From positions 186,001-250,000 of the forward strand of contig NKYR01000024.1 in NCBI GenBank assembly GCA_003184365.1: DNA of 64,000 nt, in the 5' to 3' direction. The notes below the pieces were generated by a model. That model had not been told where the DNA came from and made no database searches. It saw nothing but the letters and a program-made list of their open reading frames with translations. The position numbers and the translations under genes were made by a program. Within the stretch, counting starts at the first letter, position 1. Every line of letters starts with the position of its first letter. Origin of the DNA: Evernia prunastri. Lineage: Eukaryota > Ascomycota > Lecanoromycetes > Lecanorales > Parmeliaceae. Below, piece by piece: positions 11,175-21,960 of this stretch.

Positions 11175-11702
11175 ATGGCTCTAAGGACTTCAAATCGCAT
11201 CATCAGTGAGATCATCCTTAGCACCATCAAAAAAGGTGAAAAGACCATCACTGTTACGTCGACCACGCAAACAGACGCATAACATCGCCCCGAGATCATC
11301 GCGAGGTCCCATGCAGCCGAGTTTACCAAGGCGGTAGAGATCTTTTCAACCGCAGAGTTGCCTGCGGGGACAACCAAGATAGTTGAGCGGTATGATTACT
11401 TTCAAATTTGAGACTTAAAATCTCGCTAATCATTTGTTAGAGAGACTCAGCACGAGAGTAATGATCCTACCATCCACTTCACTGTGGCTTGCTGCGATGA
11501 TTTAGTCAATCACAACACGTATTATTCGGCGGGAAACTACGGCATGGGTTATGTCTCTGGAGGCACCTCGCACTTCAAAGCTTCAGATGGACCACGCACC
11601 CCACCTGCGAAACGACAGAAGCTTGAGAGTCAAGACGATTCGCCCTCACAGACTTCGCTTACGAATTCCACAACGCGTCTCAACAACTACCTTCATAGAT
11701 AG
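11175..11702 (+). pseudogene. Unknown two-exon gene with a single in-frame TAA
   Basis: An ATG at 11175 opens a frame (MALRTSNRIISEIILSTIKK...) that meets TAA at 11280-11282 after 35 codons. The same frame then continues cleanly (HRPEIIARSHAAEFTKAVEI...TTKIVER) to a GTATGA donor at 11390. The 51-nt intron 11390-11440 has GCTAAT and ends TTGTTAG. Exon 2 continues in phase (ETQHESNDPTIHFTVACCDD...) to a stop at 11702. Apart from the TAA (one C-to-T change from CAA) the gene would encode about 158 residues, with a basic PPAKRQKLES stretch near the end that resembles a nuclear localisation signal. Family not recognised. It is either a fresh pseudogene or a candidate for stop-codon readthrough. 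Confidence 0.45.
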
Positions 11703-12460
11703 GAACGATGCGGGAACACGTACGAATCCGCACAAACTGGCCAGAATTCCCCGACCCATCTCCTCCGCCTCTGAAGGCAATATCGAGTTCGGCCCCCAGA
11801 GCAAGAGCGAAGACTCTTTTGGGCCGCTCCGAGCACTTCAAGCGCATGGCGTCCGACTCACCACCACCACTTGAATTGTTAAGAAGGACAAAAGAATTGT
11901 TGACCACGACCTGAATCAAGAATTGTGCGCTATCTGTTGTCTCACCTACGGGCTTTTGCGAAAAGGTTTCTAGAAGGGGGCGTCTCCGTACCATCATTGA
12001 CCATCTCTCTGAACCATTAGTTGTCACCGAAGGGCCGCTGAAGACCAAGCGGAAGTCTCCACCTCCACCCGGGGCCCCTCCGGTTCGACCACCCGATCTG
12101 GATCAACTACTCGACGTGGCTTCCCACCCCACGCATGTGTTAGCCGCCAGCATTCCTCGAAACATCACCATTCCAGTAGCCTCAACTCCAAATTCAGCGA
12201 GTCATTCCACCAGTCGTCCAACACCACACGCCCTATCAGCCTTCGAAGCAGCCTTCGAAACGCCTCTTTCACCGGCACCAAGCACGTCCTTCTCTGAGAC
12301 TCTCCTTGGCTGACTTGTGATTCTCTTCAGCTGGTGGTTTTTCCCTTTGGAGAACATGGCTGTCTACGCCACACCTGTCGGTTCTTCCATACATATATAC
12401 ATACCTGACCTTCTTCATTTACAAACCCTGACCCAAGCATCTTTGAAGCTTTCTCTCGTC
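11703..12460. other. Possible further decayed coding pieces
   Basis: Downstream of the 11175 pseudogene, short frames such as KRIVDHDLNQELCAICCLTYG (about 11885-11945) look coding-like but are bounded by stops with no clear splice sites. Nothing can be annotated with confidence. Confidence 0.2.
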
Positions 12461-12586
12461 ATGGCGGACAGTGGCTGGAACTCGGTGATTAACAGCCGTG
12501 ATCAGAGACGTAGCCGTGATGATGAGCTTCGCGAGGAGAGGCCGGAAGGCCTGGAGATTATGGCGCCTCCTAGCTGGGGTGGGTAA
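12461..12586 (+). CDS. Small hypothetical ORF (41 residues)
   Basis: An ATG at 12461 opens MADSGWNSVINSRDQRRSR, a charged sequence ending APPSWGG. It follows a CATACATATATACATACC TATA-like segment and a CT-rich leader, the usual arrangement before an ATG in this island. The exon may continue, since GGTAACTT immediately after the last codons could be a donor, but I could not join it to a downstream exon. No family recognised. It may be the first exon of a broken gene. Confidence 0.25.
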   Translation: MADSGWNSVINSRDQRRSRDDELREERPEGLEIMAPPSWGG

Positions 12587-13008
12587 CTTCTCTAAAAAGT
12601 GTTTCTTGCATGGGCGGGTACTCGAGTGTGGCACTCAAAACACCAACCTGATAGTCTCGACCGCAACGGCGAGCGACTAATCGTCAAGCCAGTGAGAAGA
12701 AATCCCGCCAATAGAGGTCGAGGCGGGAATCTGTACCGGGCATGATCCGGTCAGGGCGACGTTTTTGTACGTGCGCCCGTTGCCTTCTTCTCCAATGACG
12801 GTACCGAAAACAGACCCAGAAAACAATCACTTTTGCCAGCCCCGGCTTCAAGGTATTGTTTATCATTCTCGAAACCCTCCCAATACATATATAAAGTCTT
12901 TGTGGAGAGCTTTGAAACTAGCACAACTATATACCGGAGAAAACCAGCGAAGATATGGCACATCGGCACGGGGGGTGGAAAGCCAGAGGTAGATGTTGCG
13001 TTGGGGCC

Positions 13009-13170
13009 ACAGGATTCAGGGGAAGGGCAAGACAACGCAGCTTACAAGGCCACAAGAGGAGACGAACTTCTTCGACCAAATCCTCTTAGTAGGCGCGTAC
13101 CCACCTTTGGTATCTTATCAGATTTCTACTGACCGTCGCCAGGCAAACACCTGCTCGTCAGCAGACAGCG
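13009..13170 (+). pseudogene. 5' fragment related to the gene at 15145
   Basis: From about 13023 the sequence matches the first exon region of the 15145 gene: KTTQLTRPQEE, FFDQIL and VGAYP are shared, and about 135 bases align up to CACCTGCTCGTC at 13160, with a 4-base length difference. The ATG of the 15145 copy is replaced here (AGG), and nothing resembling the rest of the gene follows. This is a truncated copy. A TATA-like CAATACATATATA lies upstream at 12881-12893. Confidence 0.6.
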
Positions 13171-15120
13171 TACACTGGTGGGAACCAATATCATAAGCGT
13201 TTCAGTTAATGGTAATTTCTTCAGAACCGTGGGACACTCTGAGGCTGACGATGGGAGACATGAGAGACACTCGTGGGGGGCGTCTTGACAAGGGGAGAGC
13301 TATTAGGTGGTGGCTTGGCACCCGTCCAAAGTCTTAGTTAAATAATTCCTTCCACGGCGTTTTTAGCAGTATAATAAATACACTAATCTGCTGCTCATGA
13401 TTTTTCTATGCAATTGTGACTGGTAGAATTCTTCAGCAGCAGATGACTATACCCGGATGACTATACCTAGATAAGGTACCTGTGTGGTGCTTTCTCGCTT
13501 GAATGAAAACCTAGCCCTACTTTACATACACAAAGAATCCTAGACGTTGATTGGCTGTATTCTAAGATGACAATATCGTCGAGGTTGGCGTTTAGAGACC
13601 TCTAGAAAATAGATAGAAAATTCAGAGTTATAAAAACGATTTCAGGCAAGAGTAAAGCAGGCGTGGGTGGTAACGCTTTCAGAGGTCTGAATTTGGCTCT
13701 TCGAGCTGACAAATCTCGGCTGAGATTGGCGTAGCTCAAACCTACATACAACCTCGCTTAAACGTGGCCTCCGCAAACCATTCATCAGCCCACAGTGATG
13801 CTCCGTCTCGCTGAGTTTTTCTAACGGCATGCGTAGCGTCTAATATCATGCTCATTACTCGATTCAATTTGATTGGGTCTTTGCTCCCTCCGACGACAAG
13901 ACAGCTGAATCTCGCATTTCATCATGTTGGACCTCATGGATAGACCCCGAAGACAGCTTGCATCATGCTACCTCAACCAAGATGTTGGAATGTCGTCTAC
14001 GCGCTTTTGCTTGTCCATTCGCTACTACTGGACGCTTTTGGTATACTGCTAATGTTGGAGAACGTAGCCTCATGCCCGAAATTCTTGATGGAGAACGTTG
14101 TGAAACTGCGCGAGCATAGATCTAGTCAAAAAAAAAGCCCCGTAGGTAAGTTGTGAGATTTGATCAGGTAGGATTACAATGCAAATGGCCGGCAGCCTCA
14201 GCACAGATGTAAATGGCTTTTGAAAATGAGATTGTATGCCCGTCCTGATTGTTGCGACACTTTGAAATGCTCGTTTAGCAAAGTTCATGTCTGATGATAC
14301 CAGTTTCTGAAAGCATCATGCAAAGTTAGGAGAAACGAGGACATTAGAAAGAGCGATAGCTTTGATGTCTACGAGGTAAGTGGTACTGACAGAGTGAAGC
14401 ACTGCCTTACATTTGGTGGTTCACGCGCGAAATTTAAGAATAAAAGTGGATTGGGGACAAAAATTGTAAACTGCCAATTTAGCTCAGACGTTAGCAACTT
14501 GACTTAAGTTGCGGTTCTGTGGGACATGCAGCTGACAAAAGCATTCAATCTAGCAACCCCACGATTTGCATGTGAGTAGTCCGCGGGTCACAACCGGCGT
14601 TCCATCACAGGGTGATAAAACCTAGTTACCTGTGAGTCTGAGCTGGCATTCCAAAAGTACTCATCATCATGAAACACATGGTGAGGGGTTATGGGTTCGA
14701 TTCTGACCAATGTTAACGATTTGGCCAATGGCCAAATACTGCTGATAGTTGATAGGTTAATTTCCCTCTTTTTTTTCTCTTTTTTTCTAGCATTTATTTG
14801 ACCCATAATCATCATCTTTATGAACATCGAGATACTGGTACAGAACGCTCTTTCAATCCAGGCTTGGAGTTATGGCAGAGCATTAGGATTGCGGAGTTAG
14901 TCGGCGGCCGGGTCAAAATTGCAGTTGCTTCATCAACACCGACCTCTACTCATTGCGGCACCTAAGTGCAAAGGCCCCCAGCTGTCTCAAAACACTCTTA
15001 CCCCGCTGCATCACACTTCGATCAACTCTCATGTCTAATCTCACGTCAACTTGCCTGCAGCGTTGCTAAGCCTCCACTGTTCGCGTCTTTGCAACCTCAA
15101 CACTTTAGTCTACTCCATCG
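13171..15120. other. Gene-free A+T-rich spacer
   Basis: About 2 kb with no supported gene on either strand. Open frames are under 80 codons and unstructured. tRNA-like words occur (TTTAGCTCAGACGTTAGC at about 14478 and GGGTTCGATTC at about 14693) but without matching arms. Confidence 0.5.
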
Positions 15121-15144
15121 TACAGGAACTTTAGCACAACGGTC

Positions 15145-16555
15145 ATGGGGAAGAGCAAGACAACGCAGCTTACGAGGCCGCAAGAGGAGGTGATCTTCTT
15201 TGACCAAATCCTATCAGCAGGCGCGTATCCATCTTCGGCTATCAGATCTCTACTGACTGTCGCCAGGCCAACACCTGCTCGTCGTCCAGAAGCTACCCAA
15301 TATTGTCACCAGAGCCTTGCCACAAACAACCTGCCACTATGACAATCTCTGCGACCACAAGGGAGTGCCAAAGCCAGGCACCTACCGTTTCAGCGTTGAA
15401 CGCGCACAGAACCTGATGTCTGCGACACGTCCGATCGGCTTCAAGGGCGTACGAAATTTGAGCACGGTCAGGAACTCGCCCGCCCTCATGGGTCATGGAA
15501 AGGAAGGGGAGCTCTGGATATGTCTAACCTGCTACGAGGGCGTACTGGACGACAAGCTGTACCAGAAACTGTTCGGTGGTGGAAAAGAACAAGCCGGACC
15601 ACCCAGACTGATCGAATGGGTGAACTTCATAGTGCCAGAAGTCCGCTCACTACCGGAGTTTCCTGGCTCGTTCACGCTCAGCTCCCCTCAGAGGCATACA
15701 GTGTTCTTATGGGTTGCAGTACATCGGTGGCTCGTTTACCTCTGCGAGCATCCCAAGGTCAAAAACCTCCTTGATGACGGAGTCTACGTGGAGAAAGCCT
15801 TTCCAAGCGATCTCTTCCCCGCGTTGAATTACGCCGAAGCATTATACCTTGATGCGGAGACTCGGGACTTCAGGGGCCGTATGTTAAATGGACAGACCGC
15901 TGAACTCAAGTGGGACCAAGTTTTCAACAAACCACTGAGCAGCTCGTTGGCAATGAGTGATGAGTTGGTCGAGTTCCTGGGAACTGAAGCGTCGGCTACG
16001 AACTCTGGAAGGCCAGAAGAGTCGGAAGAGAGTGGCTTTGAGGAAGACAGCTCGAGTCAGGGCGACGAAGATGGCGACAGGGGGACCAAAGATGAAGAGG
16101 ACGACGAAGAAGAGGACGAAAATGAAGAAGACAATGACGAGGACGACGATAATGGCGACCAGAACGAAAGAGAAGAGGACGCGCCGCCTACAGTCCAAAA
16201 CGATGATGTCCAGGCTGGGAGCATGGAAAAGGTCACTGTCAATGGCATCGGCACGAGACCTCCTCTTGCTGCAGGACCAAGCTCTACAATTTCACCAACG
16301 CCCCCTGAGACTGTTCATGGTGCAGCAGTCCGTGGCAAGAAGCGCGACCATGAAGGACAGATTATCGGTGAGTCATCGACGTCAACCGCTACAAATGATG
16401 ACAAGGACAACTGTGTCAACGATTCTCAAGGCCAAGATAGCTACTCCTTGGGTTCTCGTGGAGTTCAAGATGTGGAAAAAGAGAGCGAGGCGAGGAGGAG
16501 GAGGCGGGCAAAACTCGCATGGGAGGAGTATCTCCGGAGCCCCCATTGCTCTTGA
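15145..16555 (+). CDS. Unknown acidic protein, best copy of a local gene family
   Basis: Proposed exons 15145-15224 and 15313-16555, 440 residues. The first codons (MGKSKTTQLTRPQEE) and the main frame are out of phase; an 88-nt intron from GTATCC to TCACCAG restores the frame. The main frame may begin earlier (from 15269), so the 5' model is provisional. The first half has Cys-pair motifs (CHYDNLC, ICLTCYEG) and a conserved core KLFGGGKEQAGPPRLIEWVNF. It is followed by a region rich in Trp, His and Leu (VFLWVAVHRWLVYLCEHPKV). Residues about 260-318 are almost purely Asp/Glu, and the C-terminus has basic clusters (GKKRDHE, EARRRRRAKL). Cys pairs, an acidic domain and NLS-like clusters would suit a nuclear protein, but this is inference. 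Truncated relatives lie at 13.0 and 18.3 kb. No known family recognised. Confidence 0.6.
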
Positions 16556-17142
16556 AGGCCAGGTATCTATCTCAATCACGCGATATTTTCAAAAGGGCTG
16601 TCGCCCATGAAATAGGGCACAAACCGCTCAGGATCCCGTCAAACCGCCATGCATCTCCGGTACCATTTCCCAAACCCAACGCCGACCTACTGCTCTCAAG
16701 CCGAGCAAGACATCCCTGCCCGCCAAAGTAGGCCTGTTCATGTCGTCGTTTCGGAAGGAAAATCGTATGCGTCGCGCCGCACGCTTATGGCACTTGCCCC
16801 TACGCTCCTCAATCCTCACGATCTTTGATCACCGACAGATCACGCTGCGGCCGGAGGGTTATCACCTATCCAGTGCAAGACTGGCAGCGGTTCAGGCGTT
16901 GGGAAACTACAGCCCTCTAGGATCAGGCTCAGCGAGCCCGTCGACTTGTGGGTGCGGTTTAGCACTGCGGGTGTAAGGGAACAACGATCTATGGGATCCA
17001 GCGACGAGGAGCATGATTATGTTTGTTTGAGCAGCGACGCTGTTTCATTCTGGGGTGGTAAAACTTCAGTTACTCATTGATATTCCTGGCCTTCAATGGC
17101 GAACATCTCGCCACAGTGGCACTGAGGGTGGCCCGTCGCATG
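16556..17142. other. Spacer after the 15145 gene; no gene seen
   Basis: Frames at 16740-16976 and its neighbours have no convincing coding character. Confidence 0.35.
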
Positions 17143-17232
17143 GCATGGTGTTTTCGCATTGCATGGTTATTTCGCATAACATGATGTTTCCAAGCCGGAT
17201 GGCGATAGCGCATAGCATGGCAATATTACAGA
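17143..17232 (+). repeat. Five degenerate 18-bp tandem units
   Basis: Units start at 17143, 17161, 17179, 17197 and 17215. The shared pattern is GCATGG-----TTCGCATA, with the ATG core at the same offset in every unit. In one frame it encodes a Met-rich six-residue periodicity (MVFSHC, MVISHN, MMFPSR, MAIAHS), but the surrounding frame is too short to call a gene. Confidence 0.6.
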
Positions 17233-17412
17233 GGGGGACGTGACTCGTGTCCTACTCTATGTATATGGGCTTCCCCTCCAGCGTTGGGCTCTTCATTCGA
17301 TTCCATCTCTTTCAGAGGCATACCTCTTTCCCACCCGCCCCGGCACCTGTATATAGCCTCATGTTACTCCAGGTAGCTGAACAAGCATGGAAGTTTTCTT
17401 AGCACTGGGCCG

Positions 17413-17570
17413 ACTACATGTGCCTCTTCAGGTGGCTAGCCTCGGTGTTTAGACCCCGCAACAGCAGTCACGACCTCAGCTGTTGGTGACTCTACATGGA
17501 AGGCTGATCAGATGGCTAGAGGTGGTGTTGAGACCCTGCAATAACGTCTACAATTTCATCCACAGCCGAT
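17413..17570 (+). repeat. Imperfect direct duplication, period about 78-80 bp
   Basis: CTACATG...GGTGGCTAGCCTCGGTGTTTAGACCCCGCAA recurs as CTACATG...GATGGCTAGAGGTGGTGTTGAGACCCTGCAA. The matching words are offset by 78 bp at the left and 80 bp at the right. No coding role is evident. Confidence 0.55.
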
Positions 17571-18297
17571 TCATGACACAATCTTGCCTTTTCATTGGAA
17601 TTGACTGGCATTCTATCAAGGCGGGATACATGCATCAGGTATTGACGTGTCTTATCCACTGTGCTAATGATCACTTGTCCTCTCTCTATCACTCTACGAG
17701 GACGCCGCAGAAGTTGGTGTCATTTTAGTGGGCTGCTACTGAATTAATTCGATACAATCAAACACCCAACACCCCGAAACATTCACCGCCATCCTGGCCA
17801 AAACCAGCTTTCACACTGGTTTTATTGAGGATTTGTTAGTGAATTCTTGCTCTAGATGTCACGCATGCCGTGATTCACATCGAGCAGGGATTGACACCGG
17901 CCTCGTGTGGTATTTATACCCTCAACTTCTTTCCCTCTCATTTGTTTTCTGCAACGTTTTAACAACATCTTTACTACCCCTTTATTGTGCTCTACACTTT
18001 CTTATATCAATACATATATATGTTTGTTACTCCTGCTCTCTCCTGTCAGCTGGCTTTCCACGGCCAGTGGGGTCTTTGTTGGAAATGATGCAGCACTCCT
18101 GTGTTGTAGCTACCCCGCATGGCCAATGGTGGCAGACTGTAGGCTATATAAGTAGCCTTCACACCACTCCATAGAACATCAGTCAAGCCTGCATAGCCAA
18201 AATTCCAACAATCTTCTCTTTTCTCCCAGCCTCAGCTTGGGACAAGGGGCAAGAGTGGTGGTGCTTAAGGTGCCTGGAGGCTCTTTTTGTCGATCTT

Positions 18298-18752
18298 CAA
18301 GCTGTACCGGAAACTGTTTGGTGGTGGAGCAGAACAGGCCGGACCACCCAGACTGATCGAATGGGTGAACTTCAACGTGCCAGAAGATGATACCTCTTCT
18401 CTTTGGAGCGGATTCCCCTCTACGCTTGCAAAAATGAAACGAAACGTCAAAATTCCAGAAGTTGTTTTGTCCACGGCTGGTGAAGAGTAGGTTTTTTTAT
18501 TTCCTGATTCGCTCATCGCTGATAATAAAGCTTAGTCAAATGCAGACGGATGATCAGAAGAGGGACAGCCTTATAGAGCAATACAAAAAGTGAGCCGAAG
18601 AGAGAAAGGGAGCTAAAGAGCCAAAGAGGATCAGCAAACAGTCGAAGAAGGACAATAACCGGTAAGTCGATTCTCCATTGTACGTTTACTTTTTACTGAT
18701 AAAAATGTTTAGTAAAAAAGAGACGAAAGGATCCACAGCAGTCAACTCTTGA
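18298..18752 (+). pseudogene. Truncated relative of the 15145 gene with extra exons
   Basis: Bases 18298-18386 match 15553-15641 with about 7 differences in 89 and give LYRKLFGGGAEQAGPPRLIE. After this the sequence diverges but stays open to GEE. Two normal introns follow: 18487-18535 (GTAGGT...AGCTTAG) and 18662-18712 (GTAAGT...GTTTAG). They link Lys/Gln-rich exons (DQMQTDDQKRDSLIEQYKK, then AEEREGAKEPKRISKQSKK). A TGA at 18591, one C-to-T step from CGA, interrupts the middle exon. There is no ATG or 5' half. A core-promoter-like element (TATATAAG, 18147) precedes it, so the piece may once have been transcribed as a chimeric gene. Confidence 0.5.
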
Positions 18753-20400
18753 TCAGCAATGGGATCAGCAGGAGTCGAGTGCGAAACGTCAGAGAAAGGC
18801 CTAGCTTAGCGGCAATAACAAGATTGGAGACTTGGAGACAATCAAATAACAAGATTGGTGGTGTTCTGGAATTTTCAAATTATTTGCAGTTGAGCTCCAA
18901 TGGGTCACATTGAAACATCAGAGTCTAAGCAACCCTTCAGCGATGAAGAGGGAAAAGCCTCAGCGGCATGGCGTATCAAGTTAATTGATTGGGGGCATCC
19001 GCCACAAGTCGATGTCCTACAAGTCCTTGATTAACGATGGGACTGAGCAAACTTTGGCCGAAGATGAGGACTCAATTGATCGCGAGGATGATGTGGAGAT
19101 CGAAAAGCCTGGTAAAGAGAATGACGTTGACTTTTAGCGGCAACTAGGCGATCCGTTTTGTAGAATAGCGACGTGGTCTCGACTTCTTTCTTGAGTGGAC
19201 GGCCTACCAAGTCACAAATATACGGAATGATCATGTTAGAAGTGTCTCAATGCGTTAAGATTATATCGACTTAGAGATGTAGGCGGAGATAGCCAGCGGC
19301 GACGACGATAAATTAGAGAATGCCACCGGTAACCATACCTACTTGGCTAATAGTGTTTAGGTGCTAATTGTGAATCCCGGAATCCGGCCAACCACAGTAT
19401 ACTGCTGAGATCGAAACGCAAAAAGTCATCTCACAATCCAGGGATAGCTCACCACATACCTTGGACAAGCTTCTAAAGAGGCATCTTTAGAAAAAAATTC
19501 AATCTAAGATGTCAGTAGATGGAATGTCAAACTGATGAGCGTCTCGTCATGTAGCTTCGTCATCCATTCGTACTGAGATCATGCGCTAAAAAACCTGAAT
19601 TTGACTATTGCCAAGGCTGCAGGAGCAAAATTCTACATATCCCGACCAATCTATGGCAAATCAAAAAATCTAGAGCAGCTGTCCACAGAAGACCCACGGG
19701 TTGTACGATGTGAGATGCCTGTTTAACAATAATCACAAAATAGCTAGTGCATTGAAGGAGCTTTAGCTGTGACCGCTCAAATCTGCTAGCAAAAAATGAT
19801 CTGTCCTACAAATTCATTCATACACCAAATGAGTCCTAAGTCCCCAGGTCTAACAGACAAGGAAAACAGTAAATATGAAGATCCTGAGCATGAGGGTTAG
19901 GAGAAAAGTGGGAGACAGGAGGGGAAAGAGCAAGAGCAAGAGGAAGAAGAACGAGCATATAACAGGGAAATCATACTTTGATGAAAGTTTTACGGAATTG
20001 GTGAAATTATGGAGAACATGCTAGGAATACGATGGACCATGAGCAAGATTACTCCGAAGACAGGGGATCCCCTTGTCAGTAGTAGCAGAGACAGCACTAC
20101 GAAGAAGATCGGATGCTCCTTATCGGCTTCTAGCTTCATCAGTGACGCCTGTTGGTGTGAACCTACCGTTGGGCCGCATGCTTGCAGACCAGAACCGGTG
20201 AAATAGGAGCAGCTAGGCCCGAGCAGCCCGAAGTCCTTGTTCGGAGGCTCGCCCAACAAGCCAGCTCCCTCGGATGATAGAAGCAAGGCTTTCCGAACTA
20301 ATATGGAGTCAGACCTGGCATCGGAAAAGAGCTTTTAGCTCCTAAAACGAAGTTAGTGCTGGGGATAGCGGTTCATTGTGCGGGAGCCTGGAATGACATC
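18753..20400. other. Decayed coding remnants, unknown family
   Basis: Coding-like runs appear in changing frames and between stops: MGHIETSESKQPFSDEEGK (from 18899), DGTEQTLAEDEDSIDREDD (about 19036-19090) and a Lys-rich run KSKSKRKKNEHITGKSYFDE (about 19930-19985). No frame is intact for long and no family is recognisable. Confidence 0.3.
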
Positions 20401-20479
20401 TTGCGCTTTTTGCTGCGGCCAGATTTGTTGGGCCTTGTAGGGAAAGGATTTATTAGGGAGCATGACTGTATGCATGTTA

Positions 20480-21960
20480 GATTGTATAGAAAGCTGCGAA
20501 TAAAGTAACAAAGTATTTTATATATTGATGAAATGAGGTCAAGGAGCGAGCTTCAAGCGCGGCTTTTAGCGTATTCATAATCCTCTGCAATGCTTGACGT
20601 TGGAGATCCGACCCCACCCCCGTAGATTTCTGTACTGTAGCTATAGCATCTTCCCACAAATCAATAAATATATGCGTCAACTATCGCAGATAGGCAAGTT
20701 TAAAGCAATACAAATTTCGTCTCGTCTTAATCAGTCATATCTTCTTTCACACGCATCAATAGCTTATCAGTCATTCGATCGTCTCTCCTCTGGCCCCGCA
20801 CTCATAACGTAGATAATCGCACTATATCTATCGAACTGATCGCTACGAAAAAGACTGAAAGATAGACTTTATATACGTTACTTTCAGTTATAAACGCTAT
20901 AAGCAGTATATCGTATATCAGTAGAAAATAGTTTCTGAGTAACTGTAAAAGAAGATGCTTAGCTTTAGATTTGTTACGGACGTACCCTAGGTGTCAGGCA
21001 CATAGGGAGTGTTTATGGCTATGTGTCTAGCACATAGAGTGTTTATTGGTTATTGACACATTCCCATTGACACATAGGCTAGCGGGGATTCTTCCTAGTA
21101 TTTAAGCGCTCTTCTNTTATCTAGTTGTCTTATTCAATTTACCCCCATTAGACTTGACTCTGGGCACGGTTCTGACATATAAAGTATCTTCTCTTTTTAA
21201 TTCAATCGCTCTGTTTAAAGATTAATTGTTTTAAATATTTAGACGAGCAGCAAAGAATCGTATTGAGATATCGTTATCTTCGTCGTTTTTTAGAGTAGTA
21301 AAATCTCGATCTATCGTCTTCATCAAGATCGTATTAAAAATACGCTGAAGTTTTATTGCAGTGAGGCGTCTCGGTATAGAACGATATCTAAATAACGTTT
21401 TAGAAGTTCTCGACGGATTTATATAGAGCTTCTGAGGAATTGAGAACGACGATATATTCGAATCGAATTGGGACGATAATGAAAACGATTCTTTACTTGA
21501 TAATGCAGACGTGTTATTTAACTGAGATTTAGACGATTTCGATAAATATAATCGAAGACGATCAGACGATATGTCTGCTGTAGCTGCTGAAGGAGCTCTA
21601 AAAATAATCGTTATTTCTTTTATTGTCAGTCTCAGACGCTGCGATATACACTCTATAGAAAAATTAAAAGAAGCATTAATAGAGAAATCGGTTTTAGTCG
21701 TGTTAAGAGTTGAAGACGATCGCTTGCGAAGGACTCTTTGAGTTTTTTAAGAAATTCTTTGAAAAGATTTGAAAGATATAATGACGATAGCGAGATTTAT
21801 AATAATGAAGATGACGGGAAAGAAACAGCTATATGAGCATGATACGGTACTATATTATATCGACTTTTGTATAGTCTCAAATCTAGTTAATTGAGGGGTT
21901 GTAACAGTCTAATGCATTGTCATATCATGACTCTATATTTGATGCTGAGAGATAGTTGAT
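20480..21960. other. A+T-rich, TpA-rich block (mobile-element remains)
   Basis: The composition changes sharply: many TATA, ATAT and CGAT words, no coding frames, and a single undetermined base at 21116. This is what repeat-induced mutation of a transposon often leaves in ascomycetes, although the retained CG dinucleotides are less typical. The LTR-like segment at 20992-21177 lies inside it. Confidence 0.45.
20992..21177 (+). mobile_element. Candidate LTR (solo or 5' end of a decayed element)
   Basis: A 186-bp segment starts TGTCAGGCACATAGG and ends GGGCACGGTTCTGACA, so its termini are a 6-bp inverted repeat TGTCAG/CTGACA with the canonical TG...CA ends. It contains AGTATTTAAGCGC, a TATA-like element near the middle, as LTR promoters do. 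The five flanking bases differ (CTAGG and TATAA), so there is no target-site duplication that would prove a solo LTR. No second copy was seen downstream. The primer-binding site after it is not obvious. Confidence 0.4.

Noticed and set aside
14470..14720. Words resembling tRNA A- and B-boxes (TTTAGCTCAGACG; GGGTTCGATTC)
   Set aside because: They are about 210 bp apart, do not form the four arms and are probably coincidental.
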